Source of the DNA: Siphonodentalium dalli
Lineage: Eukaryota > Mollusca > Scaphopoda > Gadilida > Siphonodentaliidae
Assembly (NCBI GenBank): GCA_032622095.1
Contig: CP136062.1
Location: 227,430,578-227,494,577, forward strand
Length of the DNA: 64,000 nt
Reading direction: 5' to 3'
The notes beneath the pieces are model-generated. The model had not been told where the DNA came from, did not search any database, and was given only the letters and a program-made list of their open reading frames with translations. Made by a program: the position numbers and the translations under genes. This document shows, in pieces, positions 1 to 11,755 of this stretch (its first letter is position 1; the number at the start of each line of letters is the position of its first letter).

Positions 1-421
1 ACTCGTCTGATCTGAATAATTAGTTTCAACAATACACGATGAACGGTTTCGCAGATTATTTTCATAACTTCTCTTTTATCCTGATTTTATCCGCTCTCTA
101 AACACGCCCATGGTTGTTATTTATGTAATATGTCGTCTCTTTTAGTTCGTTCGACGCCAATATCACGTCTAAATCACTCTGATTTTAGTGATTAAAATGT
201 CGGCCACAAAATGGAGAAACAATAATTTGAGTTAAAATTACGTACTCGCCATATACGTACCGACCCGATTAACACAGAATGAATGCGATATTATATATAT
301 AATAATACATTGTTTGTTGGTCTATTTGTTGACATTGAAGCGTGTGAGTTACACTGGTGCGCACAGTGCAGTACTAGTACACGTATATCCTCTCTTGTAG
401 TTGTACATGCATATAAAATGT
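1..421. other. AT-rich stretch without a recognised gene
   Basis: No open frame with coding character, no splice-bounded exon and no repeat family that recurs elsewhere in the window was seen. Confidence 0.5.
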
Positions 422-953
422 ACACTGAAAAAAAACTTAGTCATAGCCTTAGTCATTATGTTACTTTTGGCTAAGTTAGTCAAAAATAACTGAGTTACGG
501 TTGACTAAGGCTATGACTAAGTTTTTTTTTTTGACGAAAATATTAACCTAAGTAACTAAGAATTAGTAAGATGTGACTAAGGTCAAACTTAGTTACTTTT
601 GGCTAAGTTAGTCAAACATATCCTATCCATCGAAACAAATTTTTCATTATCACTCTTGGTTAAAGCCAATTGGCGGTTTGCGTTCACTTGTGCAAAACAT
701 TGAAAAAAGCAGTTATACTGTATGGAGCAGATTAAGATTCAGTTATACTTATTCATTGCCGTGTATAATATGTCGCCGATAAGTATACTATTGAGTTTTG
801 CCGGCATGACTGAATCACAAAAATATCAACCTTAGTAACTAAGAATTAGTAAGATGTGACTAAGGTATAACTTAGTTACTTTTGGCTAAGTTAGTCAAAA
901 ATAACTAAGTTACGGGTTGACTAAGGCTATGACTAAGTTTTTTTTTTCAGTGT
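422..953. mobile_element. MITE-like element with CACTGAAAA ends, TTAGTCA-rich
   Basis: The left end reads ACACTG followed by an A run and CTTAGTCATAGCCTTAGTCA. The right end at 915-953 is its reverse complement, ending in a T run and CAGTGT. Between the ends, blocks around 540-615 and 825-895 repeat each other (TAACTAAGAATTAGTAAGATGTG and so on), and a second inverted end lies at 495-530. The structure is a nested or partly duplicated non-autonomous DNA element with no transposase frame. The target duplication is not clear. A related TTAGTCA-rich block is at 11940-12230. Confidence 0.65.
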
Positions 954-2473
954 GAACACACACGAAGACACCAGTAATCACCCAGGCTCTTTTAGCCAAT
1001 ATCGGCATTTGTGGGGTTAATATGACCGGCCGGAGACGAGCGAGCGAGTAAATTTTTCTATGTTGCCCTCAGGTGGAATGTCGCTACGTTATACCGTCGA
1101 GATATTGTGTCCACGGGCTCGTTGGGCCGCCCGGGCGGTCCCGGGCGGTCCCGGGCGGTAATTAGTCACACCGCTCACGATAGATATAATGTATCGGCAC
1201 AGAACTACACGCCTCTAAGCTACCTCTTCACGCCAGCATGCATCTTTCCAAACAGTTTGATCTAAGTATATATGGTAATTTGTAATGATGTACTTGCTGA
1301 TTATAGATGGTTTCGTGTATTGGATCATGGAAGGTTTATGTCAGGGTAGAAACCATCGAGGCCGGTCAGCCGACAAACGTGCCAAGAACACTGATTGAAT
1401 GCAAAGAACACAATCCCAGAAAGTCCTTTATAAACTGTCACATGGAGATAATATTTTAATAAACAGATATCTCTTCCTAAATACGTTTTATATAGTTTTC
1501 CGGGGATAAAATACAAATACGAGTCGAAAACATCTGTCCAGAAACGCTTCTAACAATTAATAGTGATTTTATATTGATTTCATATCGATCTGTTCTTATT
1601 TAATGCCATAATAAATTGGGAAATGTTGTCATTACTATTTTTAGAACAGGCCTTTGTGATCATTCAGGCGATCTCAGATACAGATAGAGTTATTTTCCAA
1701 AATTTATTGTAAATATTATACAAGAAATTTCGAAATAAAATCAATATCAATTGATAGAAGCGTTTCCGGACAGGGGGTCCTCCGCTACTTATTTATGATT
1801 TTATACCCAGGAAATTATATAAAACTTCACATACGAATCTTTAAGATACTTCGGGACCCAGCTTGATGAAATATCATCATTATTTGCCTTGGCTCTATGA
1901 GAGAAAGCTTCATTTTGTTATAATGTTGAGTTAATGTTTTAATTGCACGATATAACATAATATCCCATCATATACAATTAAGTATAACATAGCCACAAAT
2001 AACTAAGCCCAATGAAAACGAATGACGATAATAATATGCAGACTTGTCCACTCAAGCAGGGAGCAACTGGACATTGGCCACAGTATTAGAGATACCTGGT
2101 CAGCTGGGATCTGGCTATGGAGCTAAAACCTAACACTCATCTCAGCCCAAAGTTGTATTGATCAACAGGCATGACATGAGATTTCTCAAATATGGAACAT
2201 TATTTATGGGTGGTTGCCTTTCTAAATGAAAATATTAATGAAATTTCAAGATAAATTAAGTCTCCTCAAAGTATGATATCATAAACTGCACTTTTGAACA
2301 AATGTTATATTTTACAGCAGTTCTTTGTACCGGAAAACAGCGAAATTTAAGAAGTATATATAGTACATGGGTTATAATTTCAATTAGTTGACATTTCTTT
2401 AATGTTGTGTCGCAATAATCACTCGTGCCTAAAAAACATTAAAAAAATTCAGACAGATTTTGATATATAGAGG
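954..2473. other. Non-coding stretch with one dispersed repeat
   Basis: No gene seen. The part at about 1488-1640 (TACGTTTTATATAGTTT, then ATTGATTT and ATATCGAT) is a diverged copy of 13780-13915, so it is a dispersed repeat. The remainder shows only AT-rich sequence. Confidence 0.5.
1124..1162. repeat. GC-rich short tandem CCCGGGCGGT
   Basis: Three successive copies of CCCGGGCGGT stand in an otherwise AT-rich region. Each copy contains the palindrome CCCGGG. Confidence 0.7.
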
Positions 2474-2614
2474 ATCTCACATGAGTTTCTATTTTATACG
2501 GAATTTATCAACCGAGTTCACTAAATTCGATTTGAGCCGAGGTTTACCGAGGCTCAAATAGAATTTAGTGGACGAGGTTGATAAATTACGTATAAAATAG
2601 GACGAGTGTGAGAT
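2474..2614. repeat. Palindrome with TTTATCAACC arms
   Basis: ATCTCAC at 2474 pairs with GTGAGAT ending at 2614. Inner arms include TTTATCAACC with GGTTGATAAA, and TCACTAAATTC with GAATTTAGTG. The loop is about 12 bases. It shares its TTTATCAACC/GGTTGATAAA arms and a following TTTTAT-TATGATC type flank with the palindrome at 63847-63954, so it is probably a dispersed palindromic element. Confidence 0.7.
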
Positions 2615-3039
2615 ACTTTTTATCACATGATCAAATAAACGCGAAGCAATGCGAAATATCCATCGAAAACAACGATAAAAACCGCAGCGATCGCAAGTCA
2701 TTTGAAGAACGATGTGACGTCATCGCACGCGCTGATATTAAACGTGTCTCTTATCGATAATTATGAAGCTGCTTTTATGGGCAAATTATGTGATAAAATA
2801 TATTTTGAACGTGCTGCTGACAGGGGCCATACAACGCCGGTTGTTTGCTCATAATAATTGACATAAACAAAAACTGATATCAGAAAGGTATGGACAAACA
2901 CATAATCCACAGAAAACAATTTATAGAACTCCAAATTGATGAGTATTTACCTTATTTACCTATTTACTCTAAGTTTATGATCACAATATATATTATTTAA
3001 ACAAATAACAATAGTTTCCTTATTTGAGCAAATGTGGAC

Positions 3040-4026
3040 CAAGCACAGTTGTTGGCCATTATATATAAGTAGTAGCCCTAGAGTAAGAATAATAGGAAAG
3101 TTGGGAAACAACATGTTAAGAATTTTTTTTTAAACCCACCACCTCCCCTGTTGCACTCGAAATCTCATCAAAACGAATACGCTTCGGACATGAATAACTA
3201 CGTATGCAAAACTATCGAATATCGATAATCACACTTACCATACATTTCTTGAGAGGTATATCCAGAAAAGCAACTTTTATCAGGTGAACATAATCAAAAT
3301 CACGATAAAATTTGGCTCGACACAACATCATTAGCACGGAAATGTTAGGATCGATAACTCTTTTGAAAAGTCGGGTTGGCGATTACCGCAATACGATAGG
3401 GGAACACCGAGTGCGTAACGTAACTATCACAAGTATGACGTACTCTGGTAACTTATGACACTTATCGCCAAATTCATGCTTCAAACATTTTAAACATGAC
3501 ATCTTCAGCTTCTTTATTTTATGTTTATGAAATGAATAATAAATGGGGTGATAAATATGTATAAACTGACAAATAGAATCAAATTAGCCATTTTCCCGTA
3601 AAACTTCGGACAGGTAAGCCATGTACAAAAATTGGTGAAATATGAGTACGAACGTCAAAGTGTTCCCCTATCGTATTGCGGTAACGCCAACCCGACTTTT
3701 CGAAAGAGTTATCGATCCTAACATTTCCGTGCTAATGATGTTGTGTCGAGCCAAATTTTATCGTGATTTTGATTATGTTCACCTGATAAAAGTAGTTTTT
3801 CTGGATATGCCTCTCAAGAAATGTATGGTAAGTGTGATTATCGATATTCGATAGTTTTGCATACGTAATTATTCATGTCCGAAGCGTATTCGTTTTGATG
3901 AGATTTCGAGTGCAACAGGGGAGGTGGGTGGGGTTTTAATTTTGTTTTAACATGTTGTTTCCCCAACTTTCCTATTATTCTTACTCTATAGGGCTACTAC
4001 TTATATATAATGACCAACAACTGTGG
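3040..4026. mobile_element. Foldback element with arms of about 370 bases
   Basis: Positions 3045-3407 are the inverted, slightly diverged copy of 3660-4025, separated by about 250 bases. Matching landmarks are GGGTTGGCGATTACCGCAAT (left) with its complement around 3675-3695, and the CAGTTGTTGG outer ends. Small differences (for example GATTACC against GTAACG) show that the arms have aged. Open frames at 3642-3854 and 3952-4176 follow the arm sequence and are not genes. Confidence 0.8.
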
Positions 4027-4032
4027 GACCAA

Positions 4033-4600
4033 GATGTTGACTTGAGAAGTACATTATCTATCCAGCACCTGTTATCTGGCAGCCAATACGCCAAGGATTT
4101 GATAGCAAACAATAAGTATCGGGGTTCACGATTGGATGGCCAGTGGAATCTAATCGCGAGCACGGGTGGCACGTGATGTTCGATTGAATATTAGAATGTT
4201 GGGTATCATATAATCCCATATCCCATAATATGTCAAATATAGCGAATTATCGAAATATGAAATACAACGAAAAAGCGAAATAGGAAAATACAGCGAAATA
4301 GCGGAATAAAAAATGCAGCGAAATGGCGAAATATAGCGAAATATAGAAATTGGAAATTATTTTTATTAACGGAGATATTTGAAGAAGTGTTTTGGAAATA
4401 TTTGAAGAAGTGTTAACCAGAGTTGATCTATTGTGGTGTTGTAATTTCTCATACAAATCGCCGTTATTTCGTAAAGGTACATTCTTTATAGAGTTATTAC
4501 CCTTCAGATTAAATATTATAGTCAATCGAAACCACGCGTGCCTCCCGTGGTCGCGATTGTATGCCAATAGCCATCATATAGTGAACCCCGATATGTTATC
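4033..4600. repeat. Dispersed repeat, homologous to 33.3-33.5 kb, 50.3-50.5 kb and 52.1-52.3 kb
   Basis: The block around 4100-4230 (TATCGGGGTTCACGATTGG, then CACGTGATGTTCGATTGAA, then CCCATATCCCATAATATG) matches 33290-33540 in opposite orientation. The block 4400-4540 (AGTTGATCTATTGTGGTGTT, then ACAAATCGCCGTTATTTCGT) matches parts near 50439-50570 and 52160-52215. Between them, 4250-4345 is a degenerate GCGAAATA short-unit tandem. Confidence 0.6.
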
Positions 4601-4614
4601 TTTTGGTAGTCAAG

Positions 4615-5128
4615 CGTATTATAACCCAATAGAACAATCACCGCCCTCCTTATTATAACCCAATAGAACAATCACCGCCCTCCTTATTATAACCCAATAG
4701 AACAATCACCACCCTCCTTATTATAACCCAATAGAACAATCACCACCCTCCTTATTATAACCCAATAGAACAATCACCGCCCTCCGTATTATAACCCAAT
4801 AGAACAATCACCACCCTCCTTATTATAACTCAATAGAACAATCACTGCCCTCCTTATTATAACCCAATAGAACAATCACCGCCCTCCTTATTATAACCCA
4901 ATAAAACAATCACCGCCCTCCTTATTATAACCCAATAGAACAATCACCACCCTCCTTATTATAACCCAATAGAACAATCACCGTCCTCCTTATTATAACC
5001 GAATAGAACAATCACCGCCCTCCTTATTATAACTCAATAGAACAATCACCGCCCTCCTTATTATAACCCAATAGAACAATCACCACCCTCCTTATTATAA
5101 CTCAATAGAACAATCACCGCTCTTCTTA
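4615..5128. repeat. 34-base minisatellite, about 15 copies
   Basis: Head-to-tail units of ATTATAACCCAATAGAACAA followed by TCACCGCCCTCCTT. Substitutions are mainly G/A in CACC(G/A)CCC. No spacers separate the units. Confidence 0.93.
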
Positions 5129-6714
5129 TTTTCTTTATGGACGGAGACAGTACCAAGTCGCACGACAGTAAATATATTATAATTTGCAATATTCCGTATA
5201 CACCAGCATCTAACATTTAAGTCTGATTGTTGTTGGTGAATGCGCTGAAAATGAACCTACAAAATGCGACACCGTTGTTCATGGAGTTATCTCTCCAAGA
5301 ACACATTGATGCCTCGAGAACATTTAGTATGTGTATTATATGAGGGGCGTTTTAGATATCATGATGGATATTTTCCGTACAGGAACGCACTATATTATTA
5401 AACATTAATCGGTGCGCACTGAACTGTTCAACTCGTCAATAATCCGACAAGGCAATAGCATAGCGAACAGATTCCGTGAGAGACTTTGCCAAATTATTAC
5501 GAATTATATAAATGAAATTGATAGAACACGACAAAAGTTGCAAAATTCCTGCCCAATTTCCCGTGTCGCATATATTAAGTCGATGGAAAAACAAAAGTTA
5601 TATTATCCGCAAACGAAAAAAAATCCTCTATTATATATCGAACAGGGACTACAACTATTATTGTACGGTTGTACCGACCACATATTCGAACTAGACCTGT
5701 ATTTTCTTATGACTAAACCACATACAGTACCATTTTGAGTCGATCGTAAGTGACTGTTCAGACGATTACACGATGTGGGGGAATCGAGTCCGACAAAATC
5801 GTGGATATTTTGTTCATACGATTGCGATGTCGTCGCAGATGAAGATATCTTCGGTTGTTCGTAAGCCATGGCTAACCACGCGATTGACTACCCTATATGA
5901 GGGGGGGGGTGGGGGCCTCCTATAGGATCTTTCCATCTGCGATTCGTAGAGGTAGAGGTAAACGATTTCGCGTTTAAAATCAAACAGTGCTTGATATAAG
6001 TTTGGTTTACTCCAGATCTTGCCGTGAGCATGCGCATTCCAACTAGCGGTTACTGCCCACGAATAAAACTTCCCATTTATACGATTGAATCGTGGTCGTC
6101 TGAACGTTCACTTATAAGACGAATACGTTTTAATCAAAACATATTGACGGATGGCTGATTATGTGACCGTTTTTCAACAGTACAAAAAAGAGTGTCCTTG
6201 ACATGTATCGTATATAAAATGGTCAAGGACAATATCCTGCCATGGGTATGCGATAATATCATCGATGACGTCATTTGAATGAATGATCAGGTGTATACGT
6301 GCTGCATTGCGTGCACGCGCTGTTAGCAGCCAAATTACTTCCGGTTCTTCTCCGCGGGAACGATATATAGTTACGTGCGAATTGTTTACCTCTCGCGCTC
6401 TATCGCTTCCATCGCCTTATGTTGTGTGTCACGTCCTCACACAGGTCACCCGCGTATCACCAACACAGTACCTATATTGGCACGGATATCCGGTCGTCTG
6501 TTCAATGTTTTGGAGTCAACAAAATTTGAGTTTATTTTTTTATATGCATTTTATTTATAATTATTTCCGGTTTAATATTACGAAAATAAATCCATTCCAA
6601 TATTCCTGTATGTTGATACTCTGATATGTTTGCTTTCTTTGAATAATCTCGTTGTATTCAGTGATAACTACAGCGAAAATGGAAATAACAGTATTAATCG
6701 CTTTTTTTACTAAT
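5129..6714. other. No confident gene; weak coding-like frames
   Basis: A short frame starting at 5251 (MNLQNATPLF, then MELSLQEHID) stops being open near a GTATGTG at 5327. A 108-codon frame runs 5412-5738. Neither resembles a family I know, and no consistent exon joining was found. A hairpin at 6194-6233 pairs GTCCTTGAC with GTCAAGGAC. A G-run lies at 5901-5916. Treat as unannotated. Confidence 0.3.
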
Positions 6715-7695
6715 AACAACTGGCGCCAGACCGGAGGGCGACATTCCAGGTCGAGAGCGGCGACAAATTCCCGTGTCTCACAAAAACAAGGGTGATAACT
6801 GTTTTGTTATCTGACAAAGGAGTACACACAAACCTCCTTAATAGCAGGCATAAATGTGCGCATATATTCTTTAATCCAGTTCGAAAAGTTAATTTTATGT
6901 TGGAATCATCGCTATTTAGAAAATAAAACATTCATAATCTGGATCAATTAACAGACCCGTCAATTGCTGGTCGCGTGGTGGAAATCGGTTCACGGAAAGA
7001 GGAGTAACGCAATTTCGAAGTTGAGTAGCCATGCAGCGAATTGTTCGGTTTCGTTTCAAATGACCGTGAAGACGCCGACAGACGTGTTCATTTCCAGAAT
7101 GCTAAAATGTGAAACTAACACGTTGTAGTAGTGCAAAAAGAAATTGACATATGTCACAGATTGTTACGCAACATACGGGTATTCTTCTGAAGTCTGAGGA
7201 ATGTATTGCCGAAAAGAAATCGTCAATTGATAAACAGTAAAGAGTGGCTATTTGATCTAGTACATAAACGTATTTGTAAAGTATGTATATCGTATGTGCG
7301 ATTGTCTGCAGCATAATAAGGTTTATCTATTTGTCCCACGGTCTTTATTATTGATATAAAAAGGTCCAATAGGAACATTACACGGATTTGTGTCCGTGAT
7401 AACACCATTTATACATAGCGTGCTTTAATTGCAAATAAAAAAACACACAATTATGCAAATTAGCAAACACCACAGTTCGCGGTTGTTATGAAACAGTGGG
7501 GTTTATAAAAACAGTGTTTTCGAAAATTATTAGAGAGCTGTGAGAGTGTCTCTGCACTTTGAGTTCTTCGTTTACTGGTAACAGCTGAGCGGTCAATAAC
7601 TGAGACAATGTTACCCTCGAGGGTAATAAGGTGATTTACGGCCCGCCCTCTCAGCCAATCAGAAGAGAGGGAAATGGGATGAAGGATAACAATAT
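6715..7695 (+). mobile_element. Half-unit related to the palindromic element at 7.7-9.7 kb
   Basis: In the same order as the left arm of the neighbouring palindrome, this stretch holds a GGGCGACA-type block followed by AACTGTTTTGTTATC (6740-6820), then ATGCAAATTAGCAAACACCAC (7453-), then a TATAAAA box (7504-7510), then CCAATCAGAAG plus a purine-rich block ending at about 7695. The middle part is too diverged for me to align. It looks like an additional, older arm of the same element. Confidence 0.5.
7453..7510 (+). promoter_or_regulatory. Octamer plus TATA promoter-like module 1
   Basis: ATGCAAAT (7453-7460) is followed by TAGCAAACACCAC and, 43 bases further, by TATAAAA (7504-7510). The same arrangement recurs at 8369-8425. 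ATGCAAAT is the known POU octamer site, but promoter activity here is inference. Confidence 0.4.
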
Positions 7696-8065
7696 ATTAC
7701 ATGTATATGATGTGTATCCCACAATATACAGTTGTCGCCCGCTGTCGAGGGAGACATTGAGATTTGTCACCCGCTCGAGAACGGAATGTCTCCCGAGGAG
7801 CGAAGCTCCAAGGGAGACATTCCGTTCTCGAGCGGGTGACAAATCTCGATGTCTCCCCAGAAAAAGGGCAACAACTGTTTTGTTATCCGATTATACCACA
7901 GGAAAAAAATCCTTGCCATCCACAGGCACGATGTTGCACTGATCCACGAGTGCTATTTTTCCCGATTATGTATATTTCCAGTAACTACTTATCGTTCTAT
8001 AGGATTTCTGTTCCATAAACGATAGTCAAGCCGTTAAGCGTTTGATAATCAGCGTTTATTTACGA

Positions 8066-8269
8066 TCATTTTGGTGGTAAAATGGTCAATATCGGTCCAT
8101 GCAACGTAAACCAATAAGCCATAAGGTATGTTATCGCCTTCTGCAATGTGGCATATTCAATATTCGCGACAAACGTATGCATTACGTTGTCCACCAGCAA
8201 ACATTTATAACCAACCAACCTCAAGGGATCAACTCTTTCAATCTTGCACCATAATGTCGACATGAACAT
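8066..8269 (-). pseudogene. Broken unrecognised reading frame, left arm of palindrome
   Basis: A 67-codon frame beginning MFMSTLWCKIERVD. Residues 17 on (RLVGYKCLLVDNVM, then FVAN) match the frame starting at 9041 in the other arm, and IEYATLQK matches the frame at 9190-9390. About 190 bases between these two blocks are missing here, so this copy carries an internal deletion. I do not recognise the protein family. Confidence 0.45.
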
Positions 8270-8368
8270 ATCGAATCACCGAGATGTTGCGATGTAAAAA
8301 GGACATAATAACGCTTGTCCGATAAACGTATCAACTTAGAAGTTGGAATATTAGTTTTCACTAAATAT

Positions 8369-8425
8369 ATGCAAATTAGCAAACACCACAACTGGTGTGT
8401 TTTGCGAATCCGTGGGGTATATAAG
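8369..8425 (+). promoter_or_regulatory. Octamer plus TATA promoter-like module 2
   Basis: ATGCAAAT (8369-8376) and TATATAAG (8418-8425) show the same spacing as module 1 and face the centre of the palindrome. Confidence 0.45.
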
Positions 8426-8829
8426 ATCTTTTATTTTAGTACATCATAGTTGTGTGAAATAGATGAGTTACTGCAGTGTGTGTTTGGAGGTATTCTTGCA
8501 ATATAACATCAGGCGGGCGACAAATACAATGTCTCCCGGCTCAGCGGGCGACAGTGTGATTTGTCGCCCGGCACGTGACAGTACATGGGCCAATCAGAAG
8601 GGTCGAAAATAGGGAGGAGGGTAACAAACCATGTTGTTATCCTCCTCCCTATTTTCCACCCTTCTGATTGGCCCATGTGCTGTCACGTGCCGGGCGACAA
8701 ATCACACTGTCACCCGGGAGACATTGTTTTTGTCGCCCGCCTGGTGTTATATTGCAAGAATATCTCCAAACACACACTGCAGTAACTCACTTATTTCACA
8801 TCACTACGACGTACTAAAAAACCATAGAT

Positions 8830-8886
8830 CTCATATACCCCACGGATTCGCAAAACACACCAGTTGTGGTGTTTGCTAATTTGCAT
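8830..8886 (-). promoter_or_regulatory. Octamer plus TATA promoter-like module 3 (inverted)
   Basis: ATTTGCAT (8879-8886) is the inverted octamer. The TATA counterpart near 8833-8838 has changed to GGTATATGA on the minus strand. It faces module 2, so transcription from both would converge on the central hairpin. Confidence 0.4.
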
Positions 8887-9040
8887 ATATTTAGTGAACA
8901 CTAATATTCGAACTTTTAAGTTGATACTTTTATCGGACAAGCGTTATTATTTACTTTTTACATCGAAACATCTCGGTGATTCAATTTGTTCATGTCGACA
9001 TTATGATGCAAGATTGAAAGAGAGGATCCCTTGAGGTTGG

Positions 9041-9390
9041 TTGGTTGGTTATAAATGTTCGCTGGTAGACAACGTAATGTATAAGTTTGTCGCGAATGAA
9101 TGGTACTGTACGCTTATCCTCCGCGATGTCTGCAATGTGATCATAGAATTATTTTATGTGAGGATCGCCATGAGCACTGACACATATGAATGTACATTAA
9201 TGAAATTGACAACTTCCCAATAGCTTTCTGGGAAGACCGTTATGAAATGAACATCGCGAGTAAATTGCGCACACAAGACGACATAGAATATGCCACATTG
9301 CAGAAGACGAGAACATACCTATGTGGCTTATTGGTTTACAATGCATGGACCGATATTGACGATTTGACCACCAAAATGATCGTAAAATAA
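9041..9390 (+). pseudogene. Broken unrecognised reading frame, right arm of palindrome
   Basis: Two overlapping frames, 9041-9223 (begins MVGYKCSLVDNVM) and 9190-9390 (begins MYINEIDNFPIAFWEDRYEM, ends TKMIVK), are offset by one frame near 9200. Together they cover the counterpart of the minus-strand frame at 8066-8269 plus the segment deleted there. Conservation of protein-like sequence between the two arms, despite the frame break, suggests a decayed gene carried by the palindromic element. The function is unknown, and a spliced or programmed shift cannot be excluded. Confidence 0.45.
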
Positions 9391-9699
9391 ACGCGGATTA
9401 ACAAACGCTTAACAGCTTGACTATCGTTTATGGAACAGAAATCCTATGGGACGATAAGAAGTTACTAAAAATATACACAATCGGGAAAGAAAGCACCCGT
9501 GACTCGGTGCAACATCGTGCGTGTGGATGGCAAGGATATTTTCTGTGGTATAATCGGATAACAAAACAGTTGTTGCCCTTCTTCTCGGGAGACATTGAGA
9601 TTTGTCACCCGCTCGAGAACGGAATGTCTCCGGACATTCCGTTCTCGAGCGGGTGGCAAATCTCAATGTCTCCCTCGACAACGGGCGACAACTGTATAG

Positions 9700-11390
9700 T
9701 TTTAGCAGTTTCACCTGATGCATAATTCTCATGAAACAGTCTCTTGAAAAAACGTTGAAAAACATCTGTACCAACAACTCGGTGACAAGTACCGTTGTTG
9801 TAGTGAGAAATACGTTTTGAGTACCAACCGACTCGGTGTTAAAGTTTCCCAAAATTGGAATGTTTCTTGAATTTAGGACACGTCGGACAGATCATAACTC
9901 TGGAATATAGCATGCCATTAAACGGTATATGTAATTAGATGGAACTGATGGGTTTTCAACCGATTTTCCCCGTCTGGCCGTCTTATAAAAACATTTATTA
10001 GTTCCAGGATTATATTTTATGTAACTTAATGTTATGTTTCCATTTTTTTCACAGAAATGAGATGGGAGATCAGATCCAGAGACCGTACTGATGTCAGCTT
10101 TTGCCGACTCTTTTTTAACATCTTCGAGTGGCCGTCGAACACGCCATCAAATAACATCAGCATGAAGAACTATAGAGTACGTAAAATTTACATTAGATCA
10201 CACAACATGACACAACGGATGCTAGCGTATAACACATCATGGATTATGACCATCTGCAATTTCACAAAGTAATAGTGAAATATTTGTGTCCGTGGGCAAC
10301 GGCATAACGCTGCGCGAATACCATCTATATATAGCTACATTTAAGAAAAGAAAAATATCCGTATCTAATGACCATAGCTATACCACCACCAATACCGTAG
10401 ACGACTCAGCAATATCATCAACACCACATTGATCAACAATAATGTTGATAACCAACAAGGCACCACCATCGCCAACTACAATAACAACAACAACAACAAC
10501 AATACCAGAGCCTCAGGATTCCAGAATTATCAACTCAGATCCAGCATGTGTTGTCAGATCAACCACATCAAGTAACCCACCCTGGGGTCAATACTATGAA
10601 CAATTTTATACCTGTAAATACAAATTGTATTTATTAATTTGTAATTACAAATTTGTGTTAACTGTCACAGTGGTTTCATAGTACAGGGAAAATTTAGCCG
10701 TATTATTGTAATACCTTAGACTGGGCGAGAGGTGAAACCCCTAAAAGGCAGCTGTAAAACTTAGAAAAAACTAACTCCCCACTCTGCTCCCATGCACATG
10801 TTATCAGTGTTATCTGAATACCAGTTAAAATTAGACGGACATGTATATAGAGCTAAAATAACTGACAACAATTTATATGGGGAAGTTACAATGCGTGCTA
10901 TCATATTGTGATTAGTGAGAACGCCGGTACTATGAAACGATGAGCTAACAAAATCTCGCAAATTTCACAAAGATCTACTGTTGATTATTGTAGATTGCTT
11001 ACGGACAAACTTTTGCCTGTGAGTGATTAACAATATATTGAATCACGGCGGGCCAAAGTTACAAAAGAAATAACCAATCATAAGTTGAGAGGTGAACGCT
11101 TATCCGAGCTATCCAATCGGTTCACGGATTGCTAAGTTGATGACCACTTGTCTGCGCAAGTTAACAATTAAACGGTTCGTTTGTAGTGTGTATATGTAAG
11201 TACAAGTCAGTGTAATACCGAGTACTACAAACATTTTGGTATCATTGTTTTTACAAATTACAAATTTACAATCATTCAGTTTGTGAAAATAAAATATTAT
11301 ATTTTGATGGTATAGCATTGTATATATTGTGACCATCCTATTATTTCAAACTGATCCGCTACTCTTATCATAACACATCGAGGCAGTAAC
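9700..11390. other. No confident gene; low-complexity and small repeats
   Basis: A 71-codon frame at 10057-10272 follows an acceptor-like TTTTTTTCACAG, but no partner exon was found. A CAA run lies at 10481-10502. GGGGTCAATACTATGAA at 10574 and TTCATAGTAC at 10675 are probably the inverted ends of a small element related to 13340-13550. Confidence 0.35.
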
Positions 11391-11394
11391 GTGG

Positions 11395-11755
11395 CTCCAT
11401 TTTATCGGGAGGGGTGTATCGAAGCAGGGACGTGCTAATGGTCTCGGTTATAGGATTGGTGCGGTAGAGTGCCAGTCGGTAGAATGACAGGTGCACTACA
11501 CTGTTACATGCCGTCCAGCGCTGACGAAGCTGGTTCTAACCCCGTCATATGGAGGGTGACCGGAATCGTGTATCTGGGCAAGTTTGTCAGTTGCTTTCCG
11601 GGGGTCGGTGGTTTCTACACGCAGTGGGACGATTTCTCGGTGAAATCGAGCCTCTGGGTGGTCTTTCAACAACCCGTAAAATTGACAACGTCGTGTGTGG
11701 CATAGCGACTAGAACGTTGATAAACCCTAATAAACCAAACCAAACCAATAGGAGT
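11395..11755 (+). mobile_element. SINE-like retroposon candidate
   Basis: GGTTCTAACCCC (11531-11542) resembles a pol III B box, a moderately GC-rich body follows, and the 3' end is a short tandem tail (AAACC repeats near 11729-11748). A convincing A box is not visible, so the tRNA origin is uncertain. The open frame at 11469-11705 is judged incidental. Confidence 0.4.

Larger units (their letters stand above)
7735..9690. mobile_element. Large palindromic element with nested hairpins
   Basis: The left arm (7735-8629) and right arm (8633-9690) are inverted copies centred near 8631. Landmarks: AACTGTTTTGTTATCCGATT at 7870 pairs with its complement near 9560. The octamer module at 8369 pairs with 8886. 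CCAATCAGAAGGGT at 8590 pairs with ACCCTTCTGATTGG near 8660. Each arm tip (7740-7855 and 9585-9690) is itself a hairpin built from GGGAGACATT and GGGTGACAAATCTC blocks. The left arm lacks about 190 bases present in the right arm. No transposase frame was recognised. Confidence 0.85.

Noticed and set aside
3642-4176. Open frames within the foldback element
   Set aside because: They follow arm sequence that exists inverted at 3.04-3.4 kb and have no family or codon signal.
5251-5738. Candidate small gene with frames at 5251 and 5412
   Set aside because: Joining through GTATGTG and CGTACAG gives immediate stops; no known family.
10057-10272. Candidate exon after TTTTTTTCACAG
   Set aside because: No partner exon, no family resemblance and low-complexity surroundings; left unannotated as a gene.
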